From Cytobacillus pseudoceanisediminis (GTDB taxonomy: Bacteria; Bacillota; Bacilli; Bacillales; Cytobacillaceae): a stretch of DNA of 64,000 bases. Below are positions 38,373 through 46,804 of the stretch, one piece after another. The translations under genes were made by a program, and so were the position numbers. The notes beneath the pieces are model-generated. The model did no database searches. It worked only from the letters and a program-made list of their open reading frames with translations, and was not told the origin of the DNA. The stretch spans positions 2,790,001-2,854,000 of the forward strand of contig NZ_CP097349.1 in the NCBI RefSeq assembly GCF_023516215.1, written 5' to 3'. The first letter of the stretch is position 1. Each line of letters begins with the position of its first letter.

Positions 38373-38550
38373 CCCATTGATTTCGACTGCGGGCAGTTGC
38401 TTTCCGCGGAGGAAAAGAGCTCCTCCCTCTTCTCCCGCAGGACATTGAATAAGCTTCCTCGAGTGAACACCGCACGAAGAAAATGCGATAGCATTTTCGA
38501 GGAGTCAAGTGCCCTCCATTCCAATCAACTCAGAAAATTAAACTAACTTA
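38373..38550. repeat. Dispersed intergenic repeat, family A copy 2
   Basis: It shares with 6181-6390 the ordered blocks TTGATTTC, TGCTTTCC, GACATTGAATAA, GAAAATGCG, GCATTTTCGAGGA and CCAACTCAG-like ends. This 487-base gap (38282-38768) holds the repeat and the YbjQ terminator and nothing else that I can see. Confidence 0.75.
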
Positions 38551-38729
38551 TATAAACAAAAATAGCCTTATTAAAAGAAGTTTCACTCTATTGTAAAGGA
38601 TTTCAATGTAAATTGCTTTTAAAATCATATAAAATTCACTAGTTTCTTTTTAAGTATTTTCTGCCAAATATTCACCTGCAAATCTTTCCCTATTTTTCAC
38701 AAAAGAAAACCAGTCCTATCTATCAAAAT

Positions 38730-38760
38730 AAAAAAAACCAGCTAAAGTGTCAGCTGGTGT
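38730..38760 (-). terminator. Terminator of the sigY-type operon
   Basis: On the minus strand ACCAGCT pairs with AGCTGGT, followed by eight T, just after the YbjQ-domain gene. Confidence 0.8.
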
Positions 38761-38768
38761 TCCTCCTG

Positions 38769-39269
38769 TTATTCTTCAATTATAGCTGCGGTTCCGTATG
38801 CAATGATCTCTGCAGCATTTTGCATAACAGCTGATGTCTGCAGCCGCATTCCAATGATTGCATTGGCCCCTTTAGCTTTTGCATCCTCAACCATTCTGCC
38901 TATTGCCTTCTGTCTTGCTTCATCCATCATTTCAGTATATTCGCCAATTTCTCCGCCTACAATTGTTTTCAATCCTGCTAGAATATCTTTTCCAATATGT
39001 TTTGTCTGTACTGTACTCCCTCTTACAAAGCCTTTAATTTCTTTAATCTCTTTCCCAGGTACCGCATCAGTAGTCACGATAATCATTTTGCTCTTCCTCC
39101 TCTTTTTCTTTTTTCTTTCTGCAATCAATACAATAAATATCGCAAAAATCATTAAAGTATATAAGATATAAAACATAATCGCTGCCTTAATATTGATAAA
39201 CAGCATGGCGATTCCAAGCAGCTGGCCTCCTGTGGCTGTAAGCAGCAGCATCTGTTTTAACTTTTTCAT
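38769..39269 (-). CDS. Membrane-anchored YbjQ (DUF74) domain protein
   Basis: Residues 8-52 form two membrane segments; residues 62-166 are a YbjQ/UPF0145 domain (IIVTTDAVPGKEI, GANAIIGMRLQTS). YbjQ domains form pentamers of unknown function and are sometimes called heavy-metal-binding. The membrane-anchored form is less common than the soluble one. It is the last gene of the SigY-type operon and so probably part of that stress response or its control. Confidence 0.82.
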   Translation of the reverse strand: MKKLKQMLLLTATGGQLLGIAMLFINIKAAIMFYILYTLMIFAIFIVLIAERKKKKRRKSKMIIVTTDAVPGKEIKEIKGFVRGSTVQTKHIGKDILAGLKTIVGGEIGEYTEMMDEARQKAIGRMVEDAKAKGANAIIGMRLQTSAVMQNAAEIIAYGTAAIIEE

Positions 39270-39283
39270 CCTTCATCCCTCAA

Positions 39284-39484
39284 TTAGTCTTTTTTCTGCC
39301 AAATCTTTCTGACGAAAATCAAGTAAAACAGCGTAGGCATTGGCGCCTGAATTAAACCGATAATACCCCATAGCCAATAATTGTGGCCATGCTTTCTTGC
39401 ATCCAGGAATAGGAAGGTACTCTGTGCAATTAAGATGATCCCCACAACAATCAGCAAAGGGAGGGAAATTTCTTCGCTGCTCAT
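39284..39484 (-). CDS. yxlE: YxlE-like SigY anti-sigma component
   Basis: This 66-residue protein has two membrane segments and the PLD-nuclease N-terminal-like pattern (FLDARKHG, YWLWGIIGLIQAPMPTLFYL). It begins in an ATGA overlap with the gene before it. In B. subtilis the sigY-yxlCDEFG operon encodes small membrane proteins (YxlC, YxlD, YxlE) that hold SigY inactive. The symbol is from size, topology and context. Confidence 0.68.
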   Translation of the reverse strand: MSSEEISLPLLIVVGIILIAQSTFLFLDARKHGHNYWLWGIIGLIQAPMPTLFYLIFVRKIWQKKD

Positions 39485-39831
39485 GTGCCATTCACCTGCT
39501 TAACAAAGCTGACTGTACTATAAGCCATAATAAAAACAGTGACAATTCCCTGCAGAATAAAAAATACAGCTGGAATCTGATACAGCATGAATAATAAAGA
39601 AGTTACAATGAGGAGTGCTGCAACAGTGAAGATAGCTAAGTCCCTGATCAATTTCCTTTTCATCGACTGTTTTTGCTCTGCAACTAAGTTTTCAAAAAAT
39701 TGCAGATCAGGTGTATATACCGGGACATTTTCTTCCAGCGATTCCAATCCGTCTTCTATCTTCTTTACAGCAGCCAGAAAATTCTCATCTTGATGATCGT
39801 GATCGAGCTGCAGTAATTTCCTGTTCGTCAT
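39481..39831 (-). CDS. yxlC: YxlC-like anti-sigma factor
   Basis: This 116-residue protein has a soluble N-terminal half (DHDHQDENFLAAVKKIEDGL) and two C-terminal membrane segments, a layout typical of ECF anti-sigma factors lacking a zinc motif. It overlaps the sigma gene by 47 bases. In B. subtilis YxlC binds SigY. Sequence identity cannot be measured here; the assignment follows from position. Confidence 0.7.
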   Translation of the reverse strand: MTNRKLLQLDHDHQDENFLAAVKKIEDGLESLEENVPVYTPDLQFFENLVAEQKQSMKRKLIRDLAIFTVAALLIVTSLLFMLYQIPAVFFILQGIVTVFIMAYSTVSFVKQVNGT

Positions 39832-40348
39832 GAAGCTTCAACTCCTCTCTTACAGACATGATCCCATTGTGCACTCTTGACTTGACGGTGCCTGAAGATA
39901 TCTTCATCATTTCTCCTATTTCCTCATATGAGTAGCCATAATAATGTTTAAGTACGATAGGTATCCTTATCTCGTCTTTTAATTTTCCCAATGCCGATAA
40001 GGCATCATTCCATTCTTCATTTCGGCTTTCAAGGTGCCATTTCATGCGTCTGGATACTTCTTCCTCTGCTTTCCAGTTCCTCTCTCTTTTCGACTTTCGC
40101 TTCTGATCAATATACAAATTCGTCGCAATGGAAATCAGCCAGGAAGAAAATTTCGCCTTGCCATTGAACAGGCCGATTTTCTCAACACATTTGGCCATTG
40201 TTTCCTGGGCAAGCTCTTCAGCTGCATCGGGATTCATAGTGATTTTGATTAAGTATTTAACCAGAAAGGGATAGTTATTTTTAAAAAGCATGGCAAAAGC
40301 GAGCTGATCTCCTCGTTTGGCGCTTATTATAAGGTCTTTCTCCTCCAT
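39785..40348 (-). CDS. sigY: ECF sigma factor, SigY type
   Basis: This 187-residue ECF sigma factor has sigma-70 region 2 (NPDAAEELAQETMAKCVEKI, SSWLISIATNLYIDQ) and region 4 (YGYSYEEIGEMMKISSGTVK). ATG 40348 follows GAGAGGAAAG; an ATG at 40375 has no ribosome site. A promoter with the SigY recognition pattern lies just upstream, implying autoregulation. The operon continues with two anti-sigma-type membrane proteins and a YbjQ-domain protein. Confidence 0.85.
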   Translation of the reverse strand: MEEKDLIISAKRGDQLAFAMLFKNNYPFLVKYLIKITMNPDAAEELAQETMAKCVEKIGLFNGKAKFSSWLISIATNLYIDQKRKSKRERNWKAEEEVSRRMKWHLESRNEEWNDALSALGKLKDEIRIPIVLKHYYGYSYEEIGEMMKISSGTVKSRVHNGIMSVREELKLHDEQEITAARSRSSR

Positions 40349-40405
40349 CAGCTTCTTTCCTCTCTTCCCTATCATCCCATTGTTACCTATTTATTTCACT
40401 CATAA

Positions 40406-40430
40406 GACGTTCAAGAGATGAAATCGTTCA
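40406..40430 (-). promoter_or_regulatory. SigY-type autoregulatory promoter
   Basis: On the minus strand TGAACG (40425-40430) and CGTC (40406-40409) are separated by 15 bases, matching the SigY pattern TGAACG..CGTC known from B. subtilis. It lies 58 bases before the sigma start. Confidence 0.75.
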
Positions 40431-40457
40431 TATTTTATTTTAAAATTTTTTTCATAC

Positions 40458-40485
40458 ATAAAAAGCCCCTATAATAGGGACTTTT
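40458..40485 (-). terminator. Terminator of the MFS gene
   Basis: On the minus strand AAAAGTCCCTA pairs with TAGGGGCTTTT (one mismatch), followed by T residues. Confidence 0.75.
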
Positions 40486-40499
40486 AGTCTTTTATTACA

Positions 40500-41784
40500 T
40501 TATACTGCACCAGTCTGTTTCAAAGAATGTGCTTCACTGCTTTTTTCTGACTTTTTCGTCAATCCCGGAAGGATAAGGCTGTAAAAAACACCAACAAGTG
40601 CTAAACAGCCCCCTACCATCCAATAAAGCATTTCTACTTTGAGGAGTCCAGGAAAGCTGACAGCAATAAATCCGAGTGTTAAGGATTGGGAAAGCATCAT
40701 CAGCGGGCTTATCCATCCCTGTACTCTACCCATCATCTTCGGATCAACAATGCTTGGCATCCAGCCGCCAATGGCAATGTTCACTAAAGACAGGCCAAAT
40801 GCTGCAGCAAATAATAAAGAAAGGAAAATGATCGTATTTTCAGCAAAAGAGGCAGCAATGATGAAACTTCCTGAAAACAATAATCCGGCAATGATCAGCT
40901 GATAAAGTTTGAATTTTTGAGCAAGCAAAGAGGCAGCAAAGCTGCCAATCAGAATGCCAATCCCAAAGGTTATTCCAAGCAGGACTGAGTATTCCTCATA
41001 GGCGTGCGGCTCCAGCTTATATTTCAGCATAAAAATTGGCATTATGGAAAACCCGCCGTTTACCACTCCGAAAACGAAGAAACCAACAAGCAAAGCAGAT
41101 AATAACCTGTGATTTAGAATATATTTCATTCCAAGATTAAAGTCCTTGAAGACAAGCGCTATATTTAAGTCTTTAAGCTTATGGCCGCCATTCGGCAGGC
41201 GGACTTCTTCGGGGATATGGCATGATCTTATTAATATTGCACTGATGATAAAGGTAAGAGCATCAGTCATAATTGCGCCGTATACTCCCACTGTCCAGTA
41301 TACAAAAATGCCTAGACCATTTCCGAACAGCATGAAAAGACTCATCACAACCTGATTTAGGCCCGCAGCAGTGGTATAATCTTCACTTTTCAATATTCCT
41401 TGAATCATTGCATGCTCAGCGGGAAAAAGAATTTCTGGATTGCACTCCTCAGGAACAATACTGCAAATACCAGCGGCATCCAGCCAATGAGAACAGTCAG
41501 CAAAAGTACAATTGATAATAATGAGCTGATCCAGTCACAATAATAAGCAATTTTCTGGCGATCCATCCTATCCGCAAACACTCCAACTAAAAAAACACCG
41601 CCAGAGTCGGAACGGAGAACATCAATTCAGTTAATGTAGCATAAAAAGGCTGTTCCGAGAAACGGTCAAGCAAATAAAACATGAATGCTGTTAAACCAAT
41701 TGTACTGCCCATCTGAGAAGTAAAGTTAGCGAAAAACAATTTCACATAATTGGCATTTTGAAAGATTTCTTTGAATTTTTTCAT
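40500..41784 (-). CDS. MFS transporter (two frameshifts in this sequence)
   Basis: Two single-base additions, in the A7 run 41589-41595 and the G3/A5 run 41421-41428, restore one frame of about 428 residues. It has roughly twelve membrane segments and a loop 2-3 motif GVFADRMDRQKI, which identifies the major facilitator superfamily, DHA3/MdtG-like macrolide-efflux branch. Without repair it appears as a 65-residue and a 302-residue fragment. The substrate is unknown. Confidence 0.8.
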
Positions 41785-42053
41785 CCCTTTTACCTCAGTT
41801 TCCCGGTTTATATCTCCAGTTTAATTAGTGACAAACAATTGATTAAGCGGCTTTTGATGGTTTTTATCTCCTGCTGGAGACTGATAGTGCCTCACCCCTG
41901 ATATCATTAGCGACTTAAAAAGGTAATTATTCACACTTTGAATCAGGGTGGTTTACGGTTCAGATTACATGGGTAAATCCCTAGTACATCCACATCATTA
42001 ATATCATTAATCGATTAATATATAAAATACTTTTTGAAAAGGAGATTTTTAAA

Positions 42054-42377
42054 ATGAAAGAAATAATTTCTACCAATGTTTTAGTCCAAAATAGGTTCAC
42101 AATGAAGAAAATGCTTGAAATTTATCAAGTAGCAAAACAATTTGAAGGCACTACATACCTCTACAGCAAACACAAAGCTGTGGATGCCTCAAACCTGTCT
42201 AAATTAGTGTCTTTCCTATTAACAGTGAAGCCGCAAACGACCCTAAAAATCATTGTTGAAGGAAATGAAGTTCAGAAGCATCTGGAAGAAATCAAAGAAA
42301 TGTGCAGCAACCATGTTTCAGTTCTTCGCATGTCAGAAAAACGCTTAATCAATTCAGCTGAAACATTTCAGCTATAA
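42054..42377 (+). CDS. HPr-fold protein lacking both phosphorylation sites
   Basis: This 107-residue protein follows the PTS HPr pattern (KHKAVDASNLSKLVSFLL, TLKIIVEGNEVQKHLEEI). The catalytic His15 region (normally RPAT with a preceding His) reads QNRFTMKKM, and the Ser46 position is asparagine. It therefore cannot act as a classical phosphocarrier. The last 20 residues extend beyond HPr. AAAGGAG precedes ATG 42054. Role unknown; it stands apart from any PTS gene. Confidence 0.75.
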   Translation: MKEIISTNVLVQNRFTMKKMLEIYQVAKQFEGTTYLYSKHKAVDASNLSKLVSFLLTVKPQTTLKIIVEGNEVQKHLEEIKEMCSNHVSVLRMSEKRLINSAETFQL

Positions 42378-42415
42378 GTGACCATTTTATTGCATAGTGA
42401 TTGGAGTGAAGATAG

Positions 42416-42487
42416 ATGATACGTACAATTTTTATGGTAGTTGGAGCAATTGTGGTAATTGGCGCGATAATCAGCTGGTTATTCTAA
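42416..42487 (+). CDS. 23-residue membrane peptide
   Basis: The frame reads MIRTIFMVVGAIVVIGAIIS then WLF: one hydrophobic helix with one basic residue near the N-terminus. GGAGTG precedes the ATG and a terminator follows, and it lies 38 bases after the HPr-like gene, so it is probably co-transcribed. Function unknown. Confidence 0.55.
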   Translation: MIRTIFMVVGAIVVIGAIISWLF

Positions 42488-42497
42488 ATAATTTCTA

Positions 42498-42527
42498 TTA
42501 AAAAAAGGCCATTCGGCCTTTTTTTAA
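42498..42527. terminator. Terminator after the HPr-like gene pair
   Basis: AAAAAAAGGCC pairs with GGCCTTTTTTT around ATTC; symmetric, so it can act on both strands. Confidence 0.88.
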
Positions 42528-42854
42528 TTATAAGCTATGATAATTGGCTGAGAAAAACCAGATTCTTCATGGTGAAGCCATTTAAACTGACGGAATCCAG
42601 CTTCCAGCAGCAGCTTTTTTAGGCCTTCCTTTTATAGACTCTATACTGGGAATATTATATCTATTTTAGCTGAAGCTAAAGTCTGGGTCCCAATAATGGA
42701 AAACAAACCAATATAGAAGAGGATTTTTTTATGCCTTCTTCCGATAATATAATAGATTATCCAGCACCTCTCCCTGTCTGGCAATGGAACGATCCCAGTC
42801 CTCAAAAATCAAGTGACAGGCTTCTGCTAAATCAGCATAAAATTTTTCTGCCAT
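42524..42854 (-). pseudogene. Remnant of a class I SAM-dependent methyltransferase
   Basis: The 5' part (ATG 42854) encodes MAEKFYADLAEACHLIFEDW and DRSIARQGEVLDNLLYYRKK, the N-terminal helix of this methyltransferase family. About 100 bases later a separate piece encodes EGLKKLLLEAGFRQFKWL and ESGFSQPIIIA, the usual C-terminal strand. The SAM-binding core is missing, so one internal deletion removed roughly two thirds of the gene. Unlike the other broken genes here, a one-base correction cannot rescue it. Confidence 0.7.
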
Positions 42855-42856
42855 GA

Positions 42857-42890
42857 TAAAAAGAGTACAGTTTTTCACTGTACTCTTTAA
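42857..42890 (-). terminator. Terminator of the PBP gene
   Basis: On the minus strand AAAGAGTACAGT pairs with ACTGTACTCTTT around a short A-rich loop, followed by T residues. Confidence 0.88.
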
Positions 42891-42904
42891 ATGTATATTG
42901 TTAA

Positions 42905-45013
42905 TCATTCTTCTTTATCTTTATCTTTATTTTTATCTTTTTCTTTATCTTTTTCTTTCTCTTTACTCCATTTCTCTTTCCATTTTTCCTTTTCTTTTTC
43001 AATTTTTTCTTTTATCTTTTCTGTTTCTTTTCTTATGTTTTTCTCCCATGCTTTTCTTTGCTGCTCCCTTTGCCTCTGTTCCATCAGGCCAGCAATTTGA
43101 GGGACATTAAATGATTCTGCTTCCTGGTTCTTCAGGGCTTCTGTCATGATTTCCCGGAATATCGGAGCCGTGCCTTCACTGCTGGAGGTTGTAAGATAGT
43201 TTTTTGCATCTGTCATATCATGGCCAACCCATACAGCACCTACCAGCTGTGGTGTATAGCCGACAAACCATTGGTCTTTAACGCCATCTATGCCTTCAAT
43301 GGTCATTTGTGTACTTCCTGTTTTCCCCGCAACTTCTCTGCCGGGTATTTGGGCAGCCTTACCTGTTCCATGCTGAACTACCCCAAGAAGCATGGTTGTC
43401 ACTTTATCTGCAACATCCTTTGAAATGACTCTTGTGTTTTCACCTTTCCATTCTGCAACTGTCTCTCCATCTTTATCAACTATTTTTGTAATGGAATGGG
43501 CTTCCGGCCTTTCACCGCCATTTGCAAACACAGCATATGCCTGTGCCATGGTTAGGGGTGAAACACCTTCATTTGTACCCCCAAGGGCAAGTGCCAAATT
43601 TTGATTGATGGCATCTTCAGGTATGCCAAACCTCTTTGCGGCATCCACCCCTTTTTCCACACCAATCTCATCCAAAAGCCATACAGCAGGAACATTCAAA
43701 GAATCCTTGACCGCTTCATACATTGGCACATTTCCCCTGAACTGGCCATTATAATTATTTGGCTCATAATCTTCACCAAATGTCATTCGCTCATCTTTAA
43801 GTTCATCAGTAATTTCCCAACCCGCTTCCAGTGCAGCTGCGTATGGTACAATCGGCTTCATTGTCGATCCAGGCTGGCCTACTTTATGGACAGCGCGGTT
43901 ATGTCCCAGAAGGGTGTGTTCACCTCTTCCCCTGCAAGGGCACGGATTCCGCCATTGTGGGGATCCAGGAGTATGGCTCCGCTTTGCACTGGCTGCTCTC
44001 CCGTACCTTTAGGGAATAATTGATCATTTTTGTAGGTTTCTTCTACACTGCCTTGCATATCCTGATCAAGCTCTGTGTATATTTGATAACCGTTGCTAAG
44101 AAGATCGTCAAGTGAAATATTATACTTATTAATAGCTTCTTCAAGAACAACATCTACATAGTAAGGGTACTTCCCTTTAAGGGGATCTCCCCGCCGTCTT
44201 CAAAAACAAGCTTTTCATTCTTAGCTTTTTCCCATTCTTTTTCTGAAATAAAGCTGTGTTCCTTCATGCGATCAAGCACGAGATTTCTTCTTTCAATTGC
44301 TTTATCTTCATTTTGGTAAGGATTTATTGCAGAAGGGGCTTTAACCAGCCCTGCAAGCAGTGCTGCTTCGCTAATTGAGAGATCCTCAACATCCTTTGCA
44401 TAGTATTTCATTGCTGCACGCTTTATCCCCCAGGCACCTTCTCCAAAATAAACCTGGTTTAAATACATCTGAAGAATTTCGTCTTTGCTGTATTCCTTTT
44501 CTATCTCAATCGCAAGGAAGAATTCTTCCAGCTTCCTTTTATATGTTTTCTCTGCAGATAATAAGGCGTTTTTAGTCAGCTGCTGAGTAAGCGTACTGCC
44601 ACCCTCAACAATTCCGCCAGCCTTCAGGTTTGTAAAAAGGCTCTGCCTATTCCTTTTAAATCGATTCCTCCATGTTCATAAAAACGGTGGTCTTCAATGG
44701 CAATAACCGCATTCTTCATATGATCAGGAATTTTATCGATTGAAATGCCTTCATTTTTGTTTGCAGAGATCTTGCTGGCTACTTCCTCATCAGCGTCATA
44801 AATGACTGTAGATTGTGCAAGTCCTGCTTCAAGTGCACTTATATCCGCATCCTTGTATGAAAAATATACGAAGCTTAAGAAAGCCAGGACTAATGTGGAT
44901 GCAAGCAATATGGACACCTGTGTCAGGTGCAGCTTTATCCAAGTTGACTGAAACTTTTTAAAAAAGAAGTTCTCTTTCTCATATTTCCTCCAATATCTCT
45001 TGCTGAATATCAT
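42905..45013 (-). CDS. Class A penicillin-binding protein (three frameshifts in this sequence)
   Basis: Repair of three single-base breaks (A5 44634-44638, about 44171-44175, G3 43912-43914) gives about 703 residues. The order is: N-terminal anchor (about residues 20-40), transglycosylase motifs EDHRFYEHGG and EGGSTLTQQLTKN, then transpeptidase motifs GSTMKP (active serine), SLN and KTGSTQM. The C-terminus is a highly charged Lys/Asp/Glu tail (KEKDKEKDKNKDKDKEE) encoded by a purine-rich tract. It is a bifunctional cell-wall polymerase like PbpF/PbpG; which one is uncertain. Confidence 0.87.
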
Positions 45014-45477
45014 TTTGCCCGTATAACGTCAGCCTTAAGGGTATACCGATATCAGCATACCTGCAAAAAATATGTTTTCATATAGTATTTTGTTCCCAGC
45101 TAAAAACTATAATTCTCCCAGACATATACATATACCCAAATTATCAAATTTTTTATCATCTTTTGTACATTTTATTTTTAGTCCGTCTGACCCGGAATTT
45201 ATAATCCAGTTTAAATAGCGACAATCTCCCAAATCCGGCATCAATGAAAAAAAGCAATCGCAGGCCGAATGCTTTTTTGATAAAATGGAATATTTGCAGA
45301 CGCATAGCATTCCATATGAGTTTGCCTCATTTTTATTAATAGTCTACGAAGCAATATCGTTTTTTATGGGGGTATGCACAAATTTTTCAGGAGCCATTTG
45401 ATTTACAATGATTGACTTCTAGCAATAAAGGGTATATGACCAATAAGTTTTCTTACCTTAAGAAGGGGTGAACTATT
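45014..45477. other. 464-base gap between PBP and universal stress protein genes
   Basis: Divergent promoter region, AT-rich. The only structure I see is the terminator-like hairpin at 45246-45281. A TTGACT at about 45413 may belong to the usp promoter, but no well-spaced -10 is clear. Confidence 0.5.
45246..45281. terminator. Orphan bidirectional terminator-like hairpin upstream of the PBP gene
   Basis: AAAAAAGCAATCG at 45248-45260 pairs with CGAATGCTTTTTT at 45266-45278 (one A-A mismatch). No gene ends here; on the minus strand it would lie in the PBP leader, about 235 bases before its start. Confidence 0.55.
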
Positions 45478-46014
45478 ATGTTCTTTGAAAAAATTGTAGT
45501 TGGCTATGATGATACAGATGGAAGCAGACAGGCTTTAAATATGGCGATCGAATTGGTTAAGCAGCATCCTGAAGCCCAGCTTCTGATTACACAAGTCTTT
45601 GAGGAGACAATTGAAAATGTTCCCATAAGCAATGAGAAAGCAATAGAGCCTGTAAGGACAAATGGCTATCTGCTGGAAGGAATTCAAATACCGCCCCTGC
45701 CGGTATATCATGATGAATCCTCTGCCACGACTCACGCAAGAGTGAAACATAGTGTTGACAATACTTTTTTTAATGCAAGGGAAATTCTTGAGCCGTATAA
45801 CATCAATGTAAAGTTCGATGTTATAGAAGGAAGTCCCGCTGACAGCATATCTGAATATGCCGCTGCCGAAAATGCCGATTTAATTATAGTGGGCAGCTCA
45901 GGCAAAGGCGGAATTAAAAAGATGTTCCTTGGGAGCACCAGCTCAAAAATTGCCAAAAATGCACCTTGCCCTGTGCTTATAGCTAAAGATAAGGAAAATC
46001 CGCAAATCCCTTAG
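45478..46014 (+). CDS. Universal stress protein (UspA family), NhaX-like
   Basis: This 178-residue UspA-fold protein begins FEKIVVGYDDTDGSRQAL and ends with the ATP-binding motif VGSSGKGGIKKMFLGSTSSK, giving GxxG(9)GS. A loop of about 35 residues (PISNEKAIEPVRTNGYLL) is longer than usual. B. subtilis NhaX, near the yheI region, has the same start (MFF..IVV), but identity is not established. AAGGGGTGA precedes ATG 45478. Confidence 0.85.
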   Translation: MFFEKIVVGYDDTDGSRQALNMAIELVKQHPEAQLLITQVFEETIENVPISNEKAIEPVRTNGYLLEGIQIPPLPVYHDESSATTHARVKHSVDNTFFNAREILEPYNINVKFDVIEGSPADSISEYAAAENADLIIVGSSGKGGIKKMFLGSTSSKIAKNAPCPVLIAKDKENPQIP

Positions 46015-46018
46015 AACA

Positions 46019-46046
46019 GGAAAGCAGCCCGGCGGCTGCTTTTTTA
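46019..46046 (+). terminator. Terminator of the universal stress protein gene
   Basis: AAAGCAGCC pairs with GGCTGCTTT around CGGC, then T residues. It may also stop the converging XRE gene. Confidence 0.85.
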
Positions 46047-46066
46047 TATTTAATAGAATACACCTA

Positions 46067-46534
46067 TTATTGAAGGCCTTTATTTTCTGCAGCCAGCTCC
46101 TCAAACCGTTCTTTAGAAGATGCTTCATCGAAACTGCTGTAAATTCGAAAATGGTCCTGATCAATAATCCTGTAATGCTGGCTGATGATATTCTGCTGAA
46201 GGATCAAACCATTGCTTCTCTTCAATTCCCGCCACCAGAGCTTTCCGCCAAGAGTCTTTTCTTTCCTATAATCGATTCCCTCTCTTGCAATAGTTTCCAG
46301 AACTTCAAGGGGTTCGTTTCCAAACAGAAACCGGACTGTTTCCGTTTCCCTGAATAAGGCACAAACAGCCACCACAGTCGACCATCCTGCTTCGGCCCGC
46401 CCTTTCTCAATTTGAACCAGGGTCTTCTTTGAAACACCAATAATTTCCGCCATCTTATCTTGTGTATATCCTGCCTCTGTACGGATAAGACGGATCTTAT
46501 CTGAAACTTTCAGTATAATTTCATCTCTAGTCAA
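46067..46534 (-). CDS. XRE-family regulator with unassigned C-terminal domain
   Basis: This 155-residue protein has an N-terminal helix-turn-helix (TQDKMAEIIGVSKKTLVQIE, residues 24-43). The C-terminal ~85 residues (GKLWWRELKRSNGLILQQN, HYRIIDQDHFRIYSSFDE) do not match a domain I know; they look like a compact ligand- or protein-binding module. The start is TTG 46534. A perfect 16-base palindrome lies in the promoter/leader, suggesting autorepression. Confidence 0.78.
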   Translation of the reverse strand: MTRDEIILKVSDKIRLIRTEAGYTQDKMAEIIGVSKKTLVQIEKGRAEAGWSTVVAVCALFRETETVRFLFGNEPLEVLETIAREGIDYRKEKTLGGKLWWRELKRSNGLILQQNIISQHYRIIDQDHFRIYSSFDEASSKERFEELAAENKGLQ

Positions 46535-46560
46535 TGCAGCTTCATTCCCTTTTCGTTGTT

Positions 46561-46576
46561 GGTGTAAATTTACACC
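46561..46576. promoter_or_regulatory. Perfect palindrome, probable operator of the XRE regulator
   Basis: GGTGTAAATTTACACC is a perfect 16-base palindrome located 27 bases upstream of the XRE start codon and 9 bases past the -10 box, where a bound repressor would block RNA polymerase. Confidence 0.7.
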
Positions 46577-46585
46577 TGTTTCTAT

Positions 46586-46615
46586 ATTATAAAAGAAATA
46601 GTGACAATTTTACAA
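46586..46615 (-). promoter_or_regulatory. Sigma-A-type promoter of the XRE regulator
   Basis: On the minus strand TTGTAA (46610-46615) and TATAAT (46586-46591) are separated by 18 bases. Confidence 0.65.
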
Positions 46616-46804
46616 ATAAAAAATTGCCTTATTCTTTAAATATATCAATTATCACAAAAAAATGACTGTGCATTTTGTCACAAGTATAGCCATATTCCAT
46701 AGGGTAAAATTACTGATATTTTCCATTAAATTAACAGAGGATTTTGCTGTAATCTATCGAAATCTATGGGATAACTGTTTTAATGTGAAAAAGTGGAGGG
46801 TAAA

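Noticed and set aside
41893..41950. Inverted repeat CACCCCTGAT/ATCAGGGTG upstream of the HPr-like gene as a riboswitch
   Set aside because: A short imperfect stem with a 39-base loop and no supporting inner helices; probably chance.
42853..43110. Leu/Phe/Ser-rich plus-strand open frames opposite the PBP tail
   Set aside because: They are the complement of the purine-rich Lys/Glu tract of the PBP; no ribosome site.
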